A stretch of DNA of 64,000 bases from Amphibalanus amphitrite. Its lineage: Eukaryota; Arthropoda; Thecostraca; Balanomorpha; Balanidae. Position numbers and translations under genes: made by a program. Below, piece by piece: positions 1-11,452 of the stretch. The notes beneath the pieces are model-generated. The model made no database searches. It was not told where the DNA came from and was given only the letters and a program-made list of their open reading frames with translations. How positions within the stretch are numbered: position 1 is the stretch's first letter; each line of letters starts with the position of its first letter. The stretch is taken from assembly GCF_019059575.1 (NCBI RefSeq), contig NW_024881993.1, forward strand, positions 372,001-436,000, written 5' to 3'.

Positions 1-2280
1 AAATTTGGGTCGAATGATGAGTAGCGACGTCATCCATTACGTCATCTGACACCTCTGACGGGTCGCTAGATACGTAGTTTGACGAGCTGACACCTGAAAC
101 ACGCAGACTCGTCGCCAATCTCATCAGAACCTCGGTGATTCATTAGTAGACGAGCCAGAGGGGCCACCGCCATCCGACGTTAGTTCAAACTACCACCACC
201 AGGCGGCTAGACGCTCCCAACTAGCAAATTCATTATTCACACCTGTGTGGCTCTCAATCTACACACCGCTGGCCAGGTCTCACAGCGTACGGAGGACAAA
301 TTTTGAGAGCCTCTGGGACTCGCGAGATGAGGCCGCGATCCGGCCATGGGGGAGGGCTGGGAGAGGGAGGGGGAGGTCAGGTGGGCGTGGCAGGCCGGTG
401 CGCGGCTGAGACCGTCTGCCGAAACTAGCGAGGGCCTTGTCGACGGCTCAGGACAAGCTCCTCTGTGAACTAACTAGGCTGTGGAAGAGGATGTGCTCAG
501 CGTCAGTGAACGTTTCTATCCTGACGTTACAACAGGGTAGGTTTTCTACAACGCCGTTCCTGTAGCTGAAGTTGGGGGACCCAGCAAATGAAAGGGCACC
601 CTCGAATCTCAAAAACAAGATTTTCAGCACTAAGTCCAAAGCAATCTATGAACAGAATCGACATGTAAGCACGGCGGTTGCCTCCCGCCCCGGGCTGGAT
701 CCCCAGTTGCATCATCAACAACTCCAGCCCCTCCTTCCTTTCCGTTTTTCTCCTCTCCCCTGCGGCGGCGGTGTGGGCGGGTCCACGAAGCCAGCCAACA
801 GTGGAGTGCCAGTAGCTGCCCATAACACAGCCGCCCGGCGCCCGGCCCGCCGCCGTGGCCTTGAGGGCTGCCGGCCGGGGTGGCCCGAGCCGAGAGCCGG
901 TCCCCGGTCCGACGAGACGGCCGCAGACTCCTCAACAGCGGTCCGCGGTCATGCAGGCTTCGAGCTAGAAACAAGCCATGTATACATATTTTCCGCGGTC
1001 CGTGGTCAGGCTTTGAGAGTTTGAGAGCTTTGAGACCCATCGGCCAGCCAGAGTTGGATGACAAATAAATGGCTGGTGATTCCAAGACGGCAACGTGGAC
1101 CCACGGCCAACATTGCGACGACCCGAGTCACTTAGTGGCCCGGCATCGAAAGTGACCGATGCATGAGCCAGCTAGCTATGCTCCATTTCTAAGTTACAAA
1201 GCGAATACCATTTTATCATTTGACCAGGACCTCGGCCATCCTGACAAGCCTTACGTCAAAAGTCCCGAGCCTTGAGGCAGCTGGACAGTGGGCACGCCGA
1301 CGTTTAAATCCAACGATATGACTCTGCCCTGCCGCCGAGTGAAAAGCCCGACACCTGCATCCACCACACCTAACACCCCATCCAATACTCCCCACACGCT
1401 CGAAGATAACGCCCCAATCGAGCGGGCGCGCCGACTCCAAAGGATGTTTATCCCATAGACGCTCCCCGTTCCAAAGAAACCCAGCTGCGCAATCGGCCGA
1501 CACGGCAAATATTGACCCTGTGACCCCCTTCTAGTGGCTGCCAACACCCCGAGCGCGGCTCTAAAATCCACCGTGTTTGGGTGATCTCTACACGATGGGG
1601 AGGTGATTTTCACAAGAGCGTTCATATAGGCGCGGATATCGATAGCGTGGCTAACTGAAAACGCTGGGCGTGGCGCCAACACCTCGCCGGTAACGTAAGC
1701 CGTCAGATAGGGTATCGCCGAGGGTTGGGCAGGTGTAAAGCCAGGTAAACAGGGTAGCAGGGCCAACCACAGCACAGTGGTCTCGGAACGGCAGGCTGAA
1801 CAGTGTTGCGGGCGTTGCACCAATGCACCAGACTTGTGGAGGCCGGCATGCTGTAGGTACCTTATTTACGAAGACAGGCACTGTATTCAACTTATGAATG
1901 CAGGCACAATGCCCATCACCACCCAATTCTACGAAACCTTCGTCCAGGCATCAGCTTAGGGAGCATCACCTAAAAAAAGTCCTCGCAGCTGTGTCAAAAA
2001 GGCGTAGGTAGTAGGTACGAGTACGACGAAAAATAGCAGAACAGGAAATCGCCATCATACGCAACAATCAGGGAGGATAAGACACCGAGCCACCCTAAGC
2101 GGCTTGTTGCTGGTAACTTGGTTTAAAGACCACCACAAACGGAAACATAAAATGTGAACAGGAAGAAGCTAATGCCCTTTTCAAATAACCTCCTGCCAGT
2201 CGTCTTACAAATAGGATGCACTCCGTGCCTAATTCGACCAACAGCAGAATGTGTATGTGTGGCTTCTATGAGCCGGAAGC
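1..2280. other. No gene recognised
   Basis: GC-rich single-copy-looking DNA with short overlapping open frames on both strands, none with a recognisable domain or splice structure. Either intergenic or intron of l(2)gl, whose downstream exons were not located. Confidence 0.5.
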
Positions 2281-2284
2281 AAGA

Positions 2285-2480
2285 TCTCGGCGCGTCCGTC
2301 CGCCGCGGCGGGGGGGGGGATGGGGGAGCGTCACCGTCACGCCGCGTCACGGGGGCAGTGGCCGTCACGGCGCGCGTGGCGTCACGCTCCGCCGGGCACG
2401 CCGCGAGACGCCACGTAACGTGACGTCATAGCCGTCACGTCCGCGGGTCGGGTCGTGACGGAGCGGGTGTCACGGTGGTC
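2285..2480. repeat. CGTCAC-rich CpG block
   Basis: CGTCAC / GTGACG hexamers recur many times (cgtcaccgtcacgccgcgtc, ggcgtcacgctcc, gtgacgtcatagccgtcacg), with a G run at 2310. It reads as a low-order repeat with bZIP-like half sites and high CpG. Confidence 0.6.
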
Positions 2481-2935
2481 GCGGCTGCCGAGTCTAGGAA
2501 ACCAGTCCCAGTCCTATTTATAAGGTCTCTTTCGCACACAGCAAGTGACGTCCAAGCCAATGATTGGGTTTACAGGCGTCACAATGATGAAGTTATATGA
2601 CGCCAGTAGCGACCACGCTCAGTTTTCACACAGCTCCATACCTGACATAACAGGACTGGTCAGCAAAGCAACAAGTCCCAGATATGTCCTCGGGTACTTT
2701 TGACTTTTCCACAAGGGGCTTTGTTCGGATTCTTGACCCGACTTTACTCCTACCCTTTCTCCGTCTCCGTCTCGGCGAACCGTCAGCAGCCTGGGTCACG
2801 AGCAGGATAGGAGCGTGCCGTTTGCCGGGGTCTGGGTTCGTTGCAGTCTGACCTTGGACCACCGCGGTCAGTTCAACTCCCCACACAGGTAGTGAGGCTG
2901 GGACGCGGAGCCTGAGGCTGCGAACTGGCGTTGCT

Positions 2936-3150
2936 TCCCGCTGCCATCAGCTACCGTAAACTAATCATGAGCCGCCACCAAATCAGGTGAGACCCCAACA
3001 GCTGCCGCAAGCTGGCGTTTGCTGTCACGAACTTCTGTAAGCTGCTCCCAACTACCAGCAGTTCCCATTGGCTGCCAACAGCCGTCATGAACTCCAAGCA
3101 GCTGCCGTCAGCTGTCACCAGCTGCTTCACACCGCTGAGTTGCCACAGCT
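2936..3150. repeat. Degenerate tandem array of CAGCTGCC-type units
   Basis: About a dozen imperfect units of 15-20 bp on the theme (c)agctgccgtcaactgtca. Copies are too diverged for a fixed consensus. Confidence 0.6.
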
Positions 3151-3717
3151 GTTGACCAATATTGCAGGAAAACCACGGCGGTTTGACCAGACGGCTAGAG
3201 TTCAGCACCACCATGACTCAGCAGCGCTGTGACCTGTCGTTTGGTCCAAACGCCGGGACATTCACCCGCTTTGCAGTCTGCAGCCACCGTTGAATATCAA
3301 ACGAAAATAAGATGTGGGAGCCGTAACGCTCCTACGAACCTCATCTGTTCAAACTGAGCACCAACAGAAAGAAACATGGCCACGCTTACAGATGCATACG
3401 AGTGAACGGCTAGTGACCACGCAACTCTACCTAACACACGCCCGGAGCTACCTGGTTCCCAGCTCCAATATCCCGTTTTTTTTTCATTCATTTTTTTCTC
3501 ATCGGCACCACCAACAGGGCAAATCTACACCGTGCCAGGACCACCGGAAAAAGACAAGCTTTCACGGGGACGGACAGGGCGAGGAAGAGACCGAAGTAGG
3601 CAGGGGTGGGGTGGAGTGACAGGGGCGTGGGTTGGAGCGGCAGGGGCGTGGCCCACCCGACCACCTGTCCCCTCCACTCCCCAGGCAGCGCCGACTCCGA
3701 CACAGCTGTGGCCGCCT

Positions 3718-4160
3718 GTGGCACACCCGTGTGTGCACTGGGACCGTGTGTCACTGGTGTGTCAATGACGTGTCACTCTGTGTCACAGATGTCACAAGTG
3801 CTGTAGCATTGGCGGTTGCAGAGGCACGTCAGTCTGACTCCCTAGCAACCACATTGGCAAAGCACAGCCACAAGCACCGAATAGGCGCGGCACAGCGGCA
3901 GGACAGGAAAGCAGCCAAGGGAGCAAGCGACCAAGGAAACAAGCGAACAACGGGCTTAAGGACCTGAGTGAGGACGATATCAATACGCCAACGCCACCCT
4001 CACCATTGACACATTATGAGCCTTGTTTAGGCGTAACATCAAACATCACGGTCGCATCACTATATCAGAACCCGTCACATCAGCCCGTCACTGGGTCTAC
4101 ACGTCAGTCTGTCACCACGTCACCGGCCTTCACGTCAGCGCGTCACAGGCAGCGTCCGTC
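3718..4160. repeat. TGTCAC/CGTCAC-rich stretches
   Basis: Two patches (3718-3810 and 4050-4160) with many GTGTCAC, CGTCAC and CACGTCAG motifs, separated by ordinary sequence. No gene seen. Similar in flavour to the block at 2.3 kb. Confidence 0.45.
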
Positions 4161-4225
4161 GAGTCCCACGCCACTCCGGTTACCAGTCGTGATTCGTGAC
4201 CACAGGCTGGAGGTACCGCCGCGTG

Positions 4226-4450
4226 GGAAACTGTCCACAGTCCCGGCACGGCGGGGCTAGTGGAACGGCCGGCAGGGCGGTAAAGCCAATATGGGGCACG
4301 ACAGTAAGGTAGAATGACCCACTGTGGTATAGTATGACAGTGCCACAGTAGGAAACTATCCACAGTCTAGGCACGAGAGAACAGGGGGGCAAAGCCAATA
4401 AAGAGCACGACAGCATGGCTTACATAGAGCATTACTGTATGACAATGGAC
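4226..4450. repeat. Diverged 124 bp tandem duplication
   Basis: ggaaactgtccacagtcccg at 4226 and ggaaactatccacagtctag at about 4350 begin two copies. Both also share ggcacg, then gcaaagccaata / gtaaagccaata, and gcacgacag. Two copies, roughly 80% alike. Confidence 0.7.
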
Positions 4451-6114
4451 ACTGGGCAGTGAAGCAGCAGGGTCAGCGAAGAGCACGGTCATACAATCGG
4501 CCAGCAAGACAGTGAATGACAAGTGGACAGCCGAAAAAAAAGAATCTGTTTTGATGCTTTACGACACCCTTCAACTGAGCGATCGTGATTCATTATAACT
4601 CATAAATTCAATGTTTCGTCGATTTGTCCTTTTTCTTTATATTTGTTCTATCAGTCAGTTTCGTCGTCAGCCCACCCCAGCCATGTTCCGTGCCGGCCGC
4701 CTCTGTAGTTTACCCCGACAGACTGGGACCGGGTCTGTGTTTACAGTGGAGGTAAACCGGGCAGAAATAGGCCCCACCTGACCACCACCAGTCTCTGGGG
4801 AGGGGAGGGGGAGGCACTGACACTACTCCATGTCCGCTATACGGTGCACGCGAACTTGCAGTGCCCAATGCAGAGGCAGTAGGGAAGGACTCAACAGTGC
4901 GGGTTTCGGACTACCTTATACAGAAAGTGGATTTATATCATGTCAGCCTAACACCATTGCAACATATAAAAGTCACGAGGCTTTTCTTCAATCAAAAACT
5001 GCACCAAGATAGCAACAAACATCAGGCTAAAGTCCGTAACATTCTCACCACTACATTTGCCACTATTACTTGTTTTCGCATGATACCCCAGGAAAATCAT
5101 CATATCATCATCATATCATATATTTAGGAATACATCCATAAAATGGGTTTTCAGCGTTCCACGTCATGTAGCACAAGTAAAAGCATTTTCCTATCAATCC
5201 ACATTTGCATCACCCTAATGTCCGCGAAAGGCGAAGAAACCCCGTTACAACGCCACCCAGCACACTGCATCGGTGCACATGGTGCATCAAGTAATAACCG
5301 TGACGTAGCCCACATCATGCACAACGAACACCGTTACGTTATTACATAACGACTCACTGCGCGACCGACCTGGCTAGTTTGTTTGTGAAACGGTCGGGGT
5401 AAAAAAAAAAAACTACCACGTCATTCGCAACCCGTAGGTGGCAAATAAAACTGCGTCTGAGTCAGCTACATAATCGGCTTCATACGATCAGCGGGGCGAG
5501 GTACACGAGCAGCAAATGTCAGTGGAAATGGACCAAGTCGGCAAAAATAACTGCCGATTGAGGCATCGTAATCCTGCTGGGAACGACGGACAGGGCTCGG
5601 CGGACTCGACGGGGAAACTCGGGGCACCACGCGGCGATAAATAGCGGCATAGCCTGGTAACATAGGGAATTGCGATAAAAAAGCTAGTTACCAGAGGCGG
5701 CACTGGTGACTAGGGGATTTCGGTAAACAGCCGGTCACAAGCGGTAGATATCGATAAATGGGCGATCACAAAGCGACTTTGATAAATCACCGGTTACTAA
5801 CGGGGCGGAAGACTAGAGGTAACTGCTCAAAAGAGCGTACGATACATGATATTGATTAGTGATCACCGTTCAGTGCGATCAATTGATTACCAGGAAAGCG
5901 TGTGGCGCGGATGGACCGATAATTCTGCATTAGCAATGTTTGCGGTAGTTTGTCGAGAATAACTCAGGCAGGAACAGAAAAAACAAACTGTGTGTTGGGA
6001 CAGCTGGTGGTTGTCCTCGCAGCTTGACAGACATAACTGCCAAGCCAGAGGGCCACGGCACGCGGGGAGCCACTTTATGTATACCGTACTGTCTAGAAAA
6101 TACAGTGCCTTTCC
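4451..6114. other. No gene; degenerate repeat at its end
   Basis: Mostly unique sequence without recognisable coding. From 5610 to 5880 imperfect ~30 bp units recur on the theme gcgataaa with ggttac/gtcac (tagcggcatagcctggtaac, gattgcgataaa, gatcacaaagcg, gataaatcaccggttac). Confidence 0.45.
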
Positions 6115-6861
6115 AGCTGGGGCGTTCCACGACAGATCGACCAAGCCATAACACCCTACCTCTCAGATTTTGATGAAATTGCGTCTATAGGGTTATCCGT
6201 ACCGTAGATTCATAATCTCTTATTTTTAGCGTTATACTACGAAGGGTTTACGAGTTATAGCCAGAGGCATTTTTCAAAATGCCCAGAGTAACCCTCTTTT
6301 AAACTCGTATTATCAAAAAATATAGCCAGTAACCTACATTAATATGCATATCATTGGAATCCTCATTGACAGTAGAAAATTATCTAACCAAAATATTTTG
6401 AAAATTTTCAAAATTGCAAGATTTTTTGAAATAATGAATTTTTGATTTTCGATTTTCAAAAGGTGGCCATTTAATTTTTGACAAAAATATTATGCCAAAA
6501 GATGCCTCTGGATATGGAAATTTAATGTCCAAAAAATTAGAGACATGTTTTGCCTTTAACTTTTTATATAATTTTTTGTTTACGAAAATGTTTGTAGTAA
6601 AAGGGAACATTTGGTGATGCCTTCCAGAGCCAATCATTCTCCTACCCACATATCCTCGAACTGTTTCATGAAAATTAGAAATAAAAGCCTGGCACTCACA
6701 CTAACAGACCAGGCATGCGATTATTGAATGATGTTTGCTTCACTTTCGCTGTAGTTTCGAACATTGTTCAGGCAGGAAAAAAATTGAGCTGAACACTGTT
6801 ATCGGCCGCCTCGCATGTAATTCTGATATGCTTCTAAGCAGCTTGCACTGATGAAACGTTA

Positions 6862-7033
6862 CACTGGCGGATCCAGGGGGTAGGGCCATGCTCCCCCCCA
6901 AAGCCCGTTTACCCCCCCCCCCCGCAAAAACCCGAGTTTTAACATTGCGCGGGGCATGGAAAGGAAGGGGCTATTTCGGCCATTTGCCCCCCCCCCCCCC
7001 CCCGAAAAAAACGTCCGGCTCGATCCGCCAATG
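6862..7033. mobile_element. hAT-type MITE nested in the 3.6 kb element
   Basis: 172 bp with ends CACTGGCGGATC and (inverted) CATTGGCGGATC, flanked by an 8 bp direct repeat AAACGTTA at 6854-6861 and 7034-7041, the hAT target size. The interior has two long C runs and no coding capacity. Confidence 0.9.
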
Positions 7034-7494
7034 AAACGTTAGGAATTATCAAAATTGCTAATCGGACATTGTGGCCGGACATACCTACACAACTTCCGTT
7101 CATAAGAGCCGAGGCTGTGTTAGAGTTAAATGAGGAGAAGGCTGAAGGCTCTAGCTAGTAATCGCATGAAGTTCGCTCTGTCCTTGTAATAACGGACTTT
7201 CAGTAATTTTGATGAATAAATTTGCCACAAAAAAAATTGAGTACCAAAATGCGGCATTTGAAGGTAATTGATTGCAATTGCCAGGGGCGTGACCAGGTCA
7301 GAGTGGGCGGGGGTGAAAAAAATTACAAGTACTTGAAAACTCGCCGATATTGAATTCTGTTTTCTTGAAACTGGAAGCATCTCTAACGTTTTGAAATTAA
7401 TGCATTTCGAGGTAGCTAGTGGCTTGGGATGCTCCATGTTTCACTAACATTCACTTTCATAGTACCTAGGTTTTTATTCTCACCCGGCCGAAGG

Positions 7495-7950
7495 GGAGGG
7501 TTTGATGTGCACTGCAGCCCCAACGGTTTTCTCGATATTGTTTGCAGTGGTGTAAGGCTGGAGAGCTGAAAGTTGACATTCCGAATCTGTTGACACCAAC
7601 AGAACAGGCTCAGGTCAGCTTACTGACATATGACGTCACAAATAAACCTCGGAATAATGCAAAAAGTTGCAGCTTTGCACTGTACTCTCAGTGTAAGGGA
7701 ACCTTTTGCAGGGGATGACACTAGTAACGGCAGTAACGGCTCTTGAGATTTCACAACATCAATTCCCCTAACTTTCCTAAATTTTCACCCGAAGTCAAGC
7801 TTGTCACGTGACTTCACTAATATAAGTCAATGGGAAATATTGAAACATTTGAACTGTTATTTGGATGCCGAAAATGATCCAAGCCCATCTCAAACGCCTG
7901 TAATCGTGATTTCATACACTTTTGCGATGAGCGATTCTTAGGTTTTGCAT
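7495..7950. repeat. AGGTCA/TGACGTCA module within the 3.6 kb element
   Basis: Shares ttgacaccaac, ggctcaggtcag, ctgacatatgacgtcaca and aataaacctc with 17240-17345, in the same order. More AGGTCA and CRE-like sites follow to 8.95 kb. Confidence 0.55.
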
Positions 7951-9757
7951 TGAGGACTTTGCAATGCGCCATATACATATGCCGTTATATTGTACGGTCG
8001 TGTGAGATCATCGGTTTTCTTTTTGTCAATGACTGAATGGAATTTATCTAACGAGTCGAATAAGCCACCAGTGAACTCAGGGAACCCTGCTGAACTGAAT
8101 CATATACTTACAATAGCCGTTTTCACGACGGTTATCTGACACACATTAACTGATACCTATTTGATGGGATTTGGTCAAATTTGGTTCATAGTTGATTCTT
8201 AATTGTTTTTAGCTTAGGTTGCGCTAGTTGCTTATTGACCTTATTTATCAAATTATCAGTCGTTACTTTTTACTCAAGCATAAGAATAAAATTACGTTAT
8301 GAAAATAGCTGTAGTAAAAGATTTGGCTAGATTCGTCTGATATCCGTCGTGAAAACGGCTGAAATGGCCTCATTTGAACAGCTTCTTGACCTCAGCGGTT
8401 TTGATGTGGCCTCGATCTGAGGAAAACATCTTAAGCTGACCTCTTCCAAACCAAGTTTTATCATTCCAGCAACCGGTGACCTCTGAGGTCAGGTCAAATG
8501 CCTTGAGGCAGGGATCCAATTTTCGGTCAATAAATCCCCTAAATGGTCGCAGAACCGTCATTTCGTTATCTGGCAAAATATTTCAGGTCCCGAAACTCGT
8601 CAATTGAGATAATACCGACCTACGGCAAAAGTATCTGTCGATTCGACAGCTCATTCTCAGTACATTGATGTCCCTCCCCTCAATGTCGTCATTTTGTTAG
8701 GAATCTATTAACGAAAAACTCTCGACTCAATCAGCGTTAGTGACGTCATAAATGGCGTTGCGTCATTATGACGTCACGCAAGGCCCACCAGCAAAACTAA
8801 AGCATCGGACCTTGCAAAGAATGCGTGAATTAGATACGTTCTCTCCGTAAACTATTGTTTGGCGTTTCGCAATAGTAACATTTTTAAGCATTAGATAGGC
8901 TCACTTACGTGACGTCATAGTTCAGTAAAGTGACCTTATATGAAAGTTCATTTGATGTCACAAGATAAATCAACTAGATAACTTGTAATAACTTTCCGGC
9001 TTCAGCACTCTATCGCCAATGCGTCCCCAGCAGTGATGAGAAAACCGTCAAAGGTGATCAGCATTCGCTCCCTCGGCCACAGGGGGTTAAACCTCGCTCT
9101 CTTGAAAACAATACGCCATTATGACGTTTTTGGATCTTTGGGTCCTAACTTAGCTTTCGTAGGTGTCTTAAGCATCTTTAAAAAGAATTAACAGCGTCGC
9201 AATGAGCTCTTGATCACATTTCACCGTACTCCGTTTAGACCGGTTGACAGTTATTGTTATTTTTTTCACTGTACGACGAAATTCAATGTTGTATAGCGAC
9301 CTTTAGGGGAAAAACATGTTTTTAATATTTTCATCATTGAAAGTCAATGCGTTGACAAGACTTTTGCTGCAAAAATAAATTGTAAAAAAAGATGGCCACG
9401 TTCTCAAAATTTGATTTTTATAAATCAATTTTATGTTAAAAAATTAAAAGAGCAAAATTTTCAAAAATAATTGACATCACCAAAATCTTTGGTTAATTCT
9501 TATTGTGAGGATATGCAGTTTTATATGAATCTAATCAGTATTTAGCTAAATATTTGCGGATGAAACTTAGAGTTTTTATGGTAGCCATTAAGTTGCCTGG
9601 GGCAATATCTCCCAAAGTATTCGACGAATGAGATTGAAAATGTCACAACACGGATCGCCGGACAAGATAACCCCATAGACGAAATTTCATCAAAATATGA
9701 GAGGTAGGGTGTTATTTCGCGATTTTTTTGGTCGATCTGTCGTGGAACGCCCCAGCT

Positions 9758-11245
9758 ATTGTATCGTCAAGTAGAGAAACCACCCCACCCAGTATACCCA
9801 CCCCATACAGTACCGCATAACAGTATACGCACAGCTCACATCCGTACGGCAAAGTAACCGTCCTTTCCCATACCCGTGCCGCCTAGTTCTATCTCTTCTC
9901 AATGTCAGACGATTTTTCCACCCCAGCACGAGAGGTCAACGTCCGACAGGGGCCATGTAACTCCACCGAGACCACCCACCCCTAACAACAGTGGCGTGAA
10001 CGTATCGACCACGCCGGGCGAATCGACAGGTATCGACCACGCCAGGTCGAATCGACGGCGGTGGCCACCTGAGGCACCGCTTCACCCCTCCCTCCCCCTC
10101 GCTCAAACCTGAGGCTTGTCACTCCTAGGACCAATCTAACCAAGAGAATTGGATAGCATTTGACAGCACCGGCTGAAGGTTGCCTGTCTGTCATATTGTG
10201 TTATAAGCTGCCCGACGTCTCAGACGTAGATATAAAATGTTTTACCAACCATTTTTTGTTCATTGGATCGTGATATTGACATGTATCAGTAGATTGACGC
10301 GACTACCCTTTTTTGTCATCATCAACATCATTACAGGTGCTCCTAAACGATGTAAAAAGTACACCATTGGGAAATATACGATGGTGGTCTGTAAAGTCGT
10401 AAAAAAGTCGAACAGGGCAGTCACAGCGCATCAGGAGGACCAGCAGCGGGGTTGCGAAAACTAGGTTGTAGAACTATTACTGGATAAAATGGGCTGGCAC
10501 GGCGGCTGAACTAGAAGAGAATGACCTATGGGTGTCCCAGAGAAGCTTTGAGCCACGGCACACCAAACACCACCGGTCTAAAAACCATCCCCTCCCTCCC
10601 ATCCCCCACCGCCCAAACAGCAGCGCCCACCTGACGGGTGGGCCGTGTTTTTGTGCCGGTGCAAAAATTACGCCCGTTTCACGTGCCTTTTTCACAGACA
10701 GACGCCGGTGCGGTCGCGTGCTAACAGACGGACGGTACAACCACGATAATGTTGGTAGTGGTGGCGGCGGTAGCAGGGGCGGTTACATTGGCGGTAGCGG
10801 TAGTGGTGGTAGTGGCAGCGGTAGCAATTGGGACACAGGGTCCGCCTCCGCCCACACCACCCAGCCCCCGCCTTTACATCATCACGAAAGCGCCCAACCT
10901 CACCCATTCTTTTCTACCAAAGCGGGCGTACCACAACGCTTGTCACTGCCGCCTGTCATACATATCACGTGTATTCACACATCGCTCATTGCCGACCTTT
11001 AAAACCATCCGCACAAGCGTCTGTCGACTGTCAAAAAAGCGTTCATCAAAAGCGGCCGGAACTAGCCCGCCCCCGCGCGGGCCCCACGTGGGGAGGGGGG
11101 GGAGGCCATGACGAGCCACTGTAACCGGCTCCGGTGCACGCCGGCCGTGCACGACTGGATTCCGGCGTACCTACGCCGCACGCGGCCCTGGACATCGAGC
11201 CCGGTCTGCGAGCACGGCCAGAGCACGCCGGGCTGAGTGAGCACG
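9758..11245. other. No gene; triplet-repeat block
   Basis: Contains a GGC/GGT/AGT triplet-rich block at 10745-10825 that could be read as Gly/Ser, and a G/C-rich palindromic stretch at 11060-11100. No supported gene. Confidence 0.45.
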
Positions 11246-11246
11246 G

Positions 11247-11440
11247 AGACAGTGGGGCTATTTGAGACAGTATTTAAAATCGTTATAAAATGAAGATCGT
11301 TTGATTTTTGTGTGATATTTTTGCGCAGGGAGGTGTGGAATCGAGCAGTAAATCGCCTGAGCAAAAAATTAAGCATAAATTTTAAGTGGTTTTTATTTTA
11401 TAGTAATTTTGAATACTGTCTCAAATAGCCCCACTGTCTC
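11247..11440. mobile_element. MITE with 29 bp inverted repeats
   Basis: GAGACAGTGGGGCTATTTGA continuing to gacagtatt at 11247-11275 is inverted at about 11412-11440. The motif gtctcaaatagccccac is repeated once more at 11436-11452, so the right end is a tandem of the terminal motif. The interior (~140 bp) is AT-rich. No coding. Confidence 0.82.
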
Positions 11441-11452
11441 AAATAGCCCCAC

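Larger units (their letters stand above)
6119..9753. mobile_element. 3.6 kb inverted-repeat (foldback) DNA element, non-coding
   Basis: Inverted ends GGGGCGTTCCACGACAGATC are flanked on both sides by AGCT (6115-6118 and 9754-9757), a possible 4 bp target duplication. Inverted similarity continues inward through cctacctctca and ttttgatgaaatt to the gggttatc region (~90 bp), and more weakly to about 400 bp (AT-rich, with a shared ggtggcca). No transposase or long open frame is seen. It contains AGGTCA and TGACGTCA motifs at 7.6-8.9 kb, and a nested hAT MITE. Class not known; non-autonomous. Confidence 0.8.

Noticed and set aside
10532-11002. Gly/Ser-rich frame of 156 codons
   Set aside because: Explained by a GGC/GGT/AGT triplet repeat; no conserved sequence outside it.
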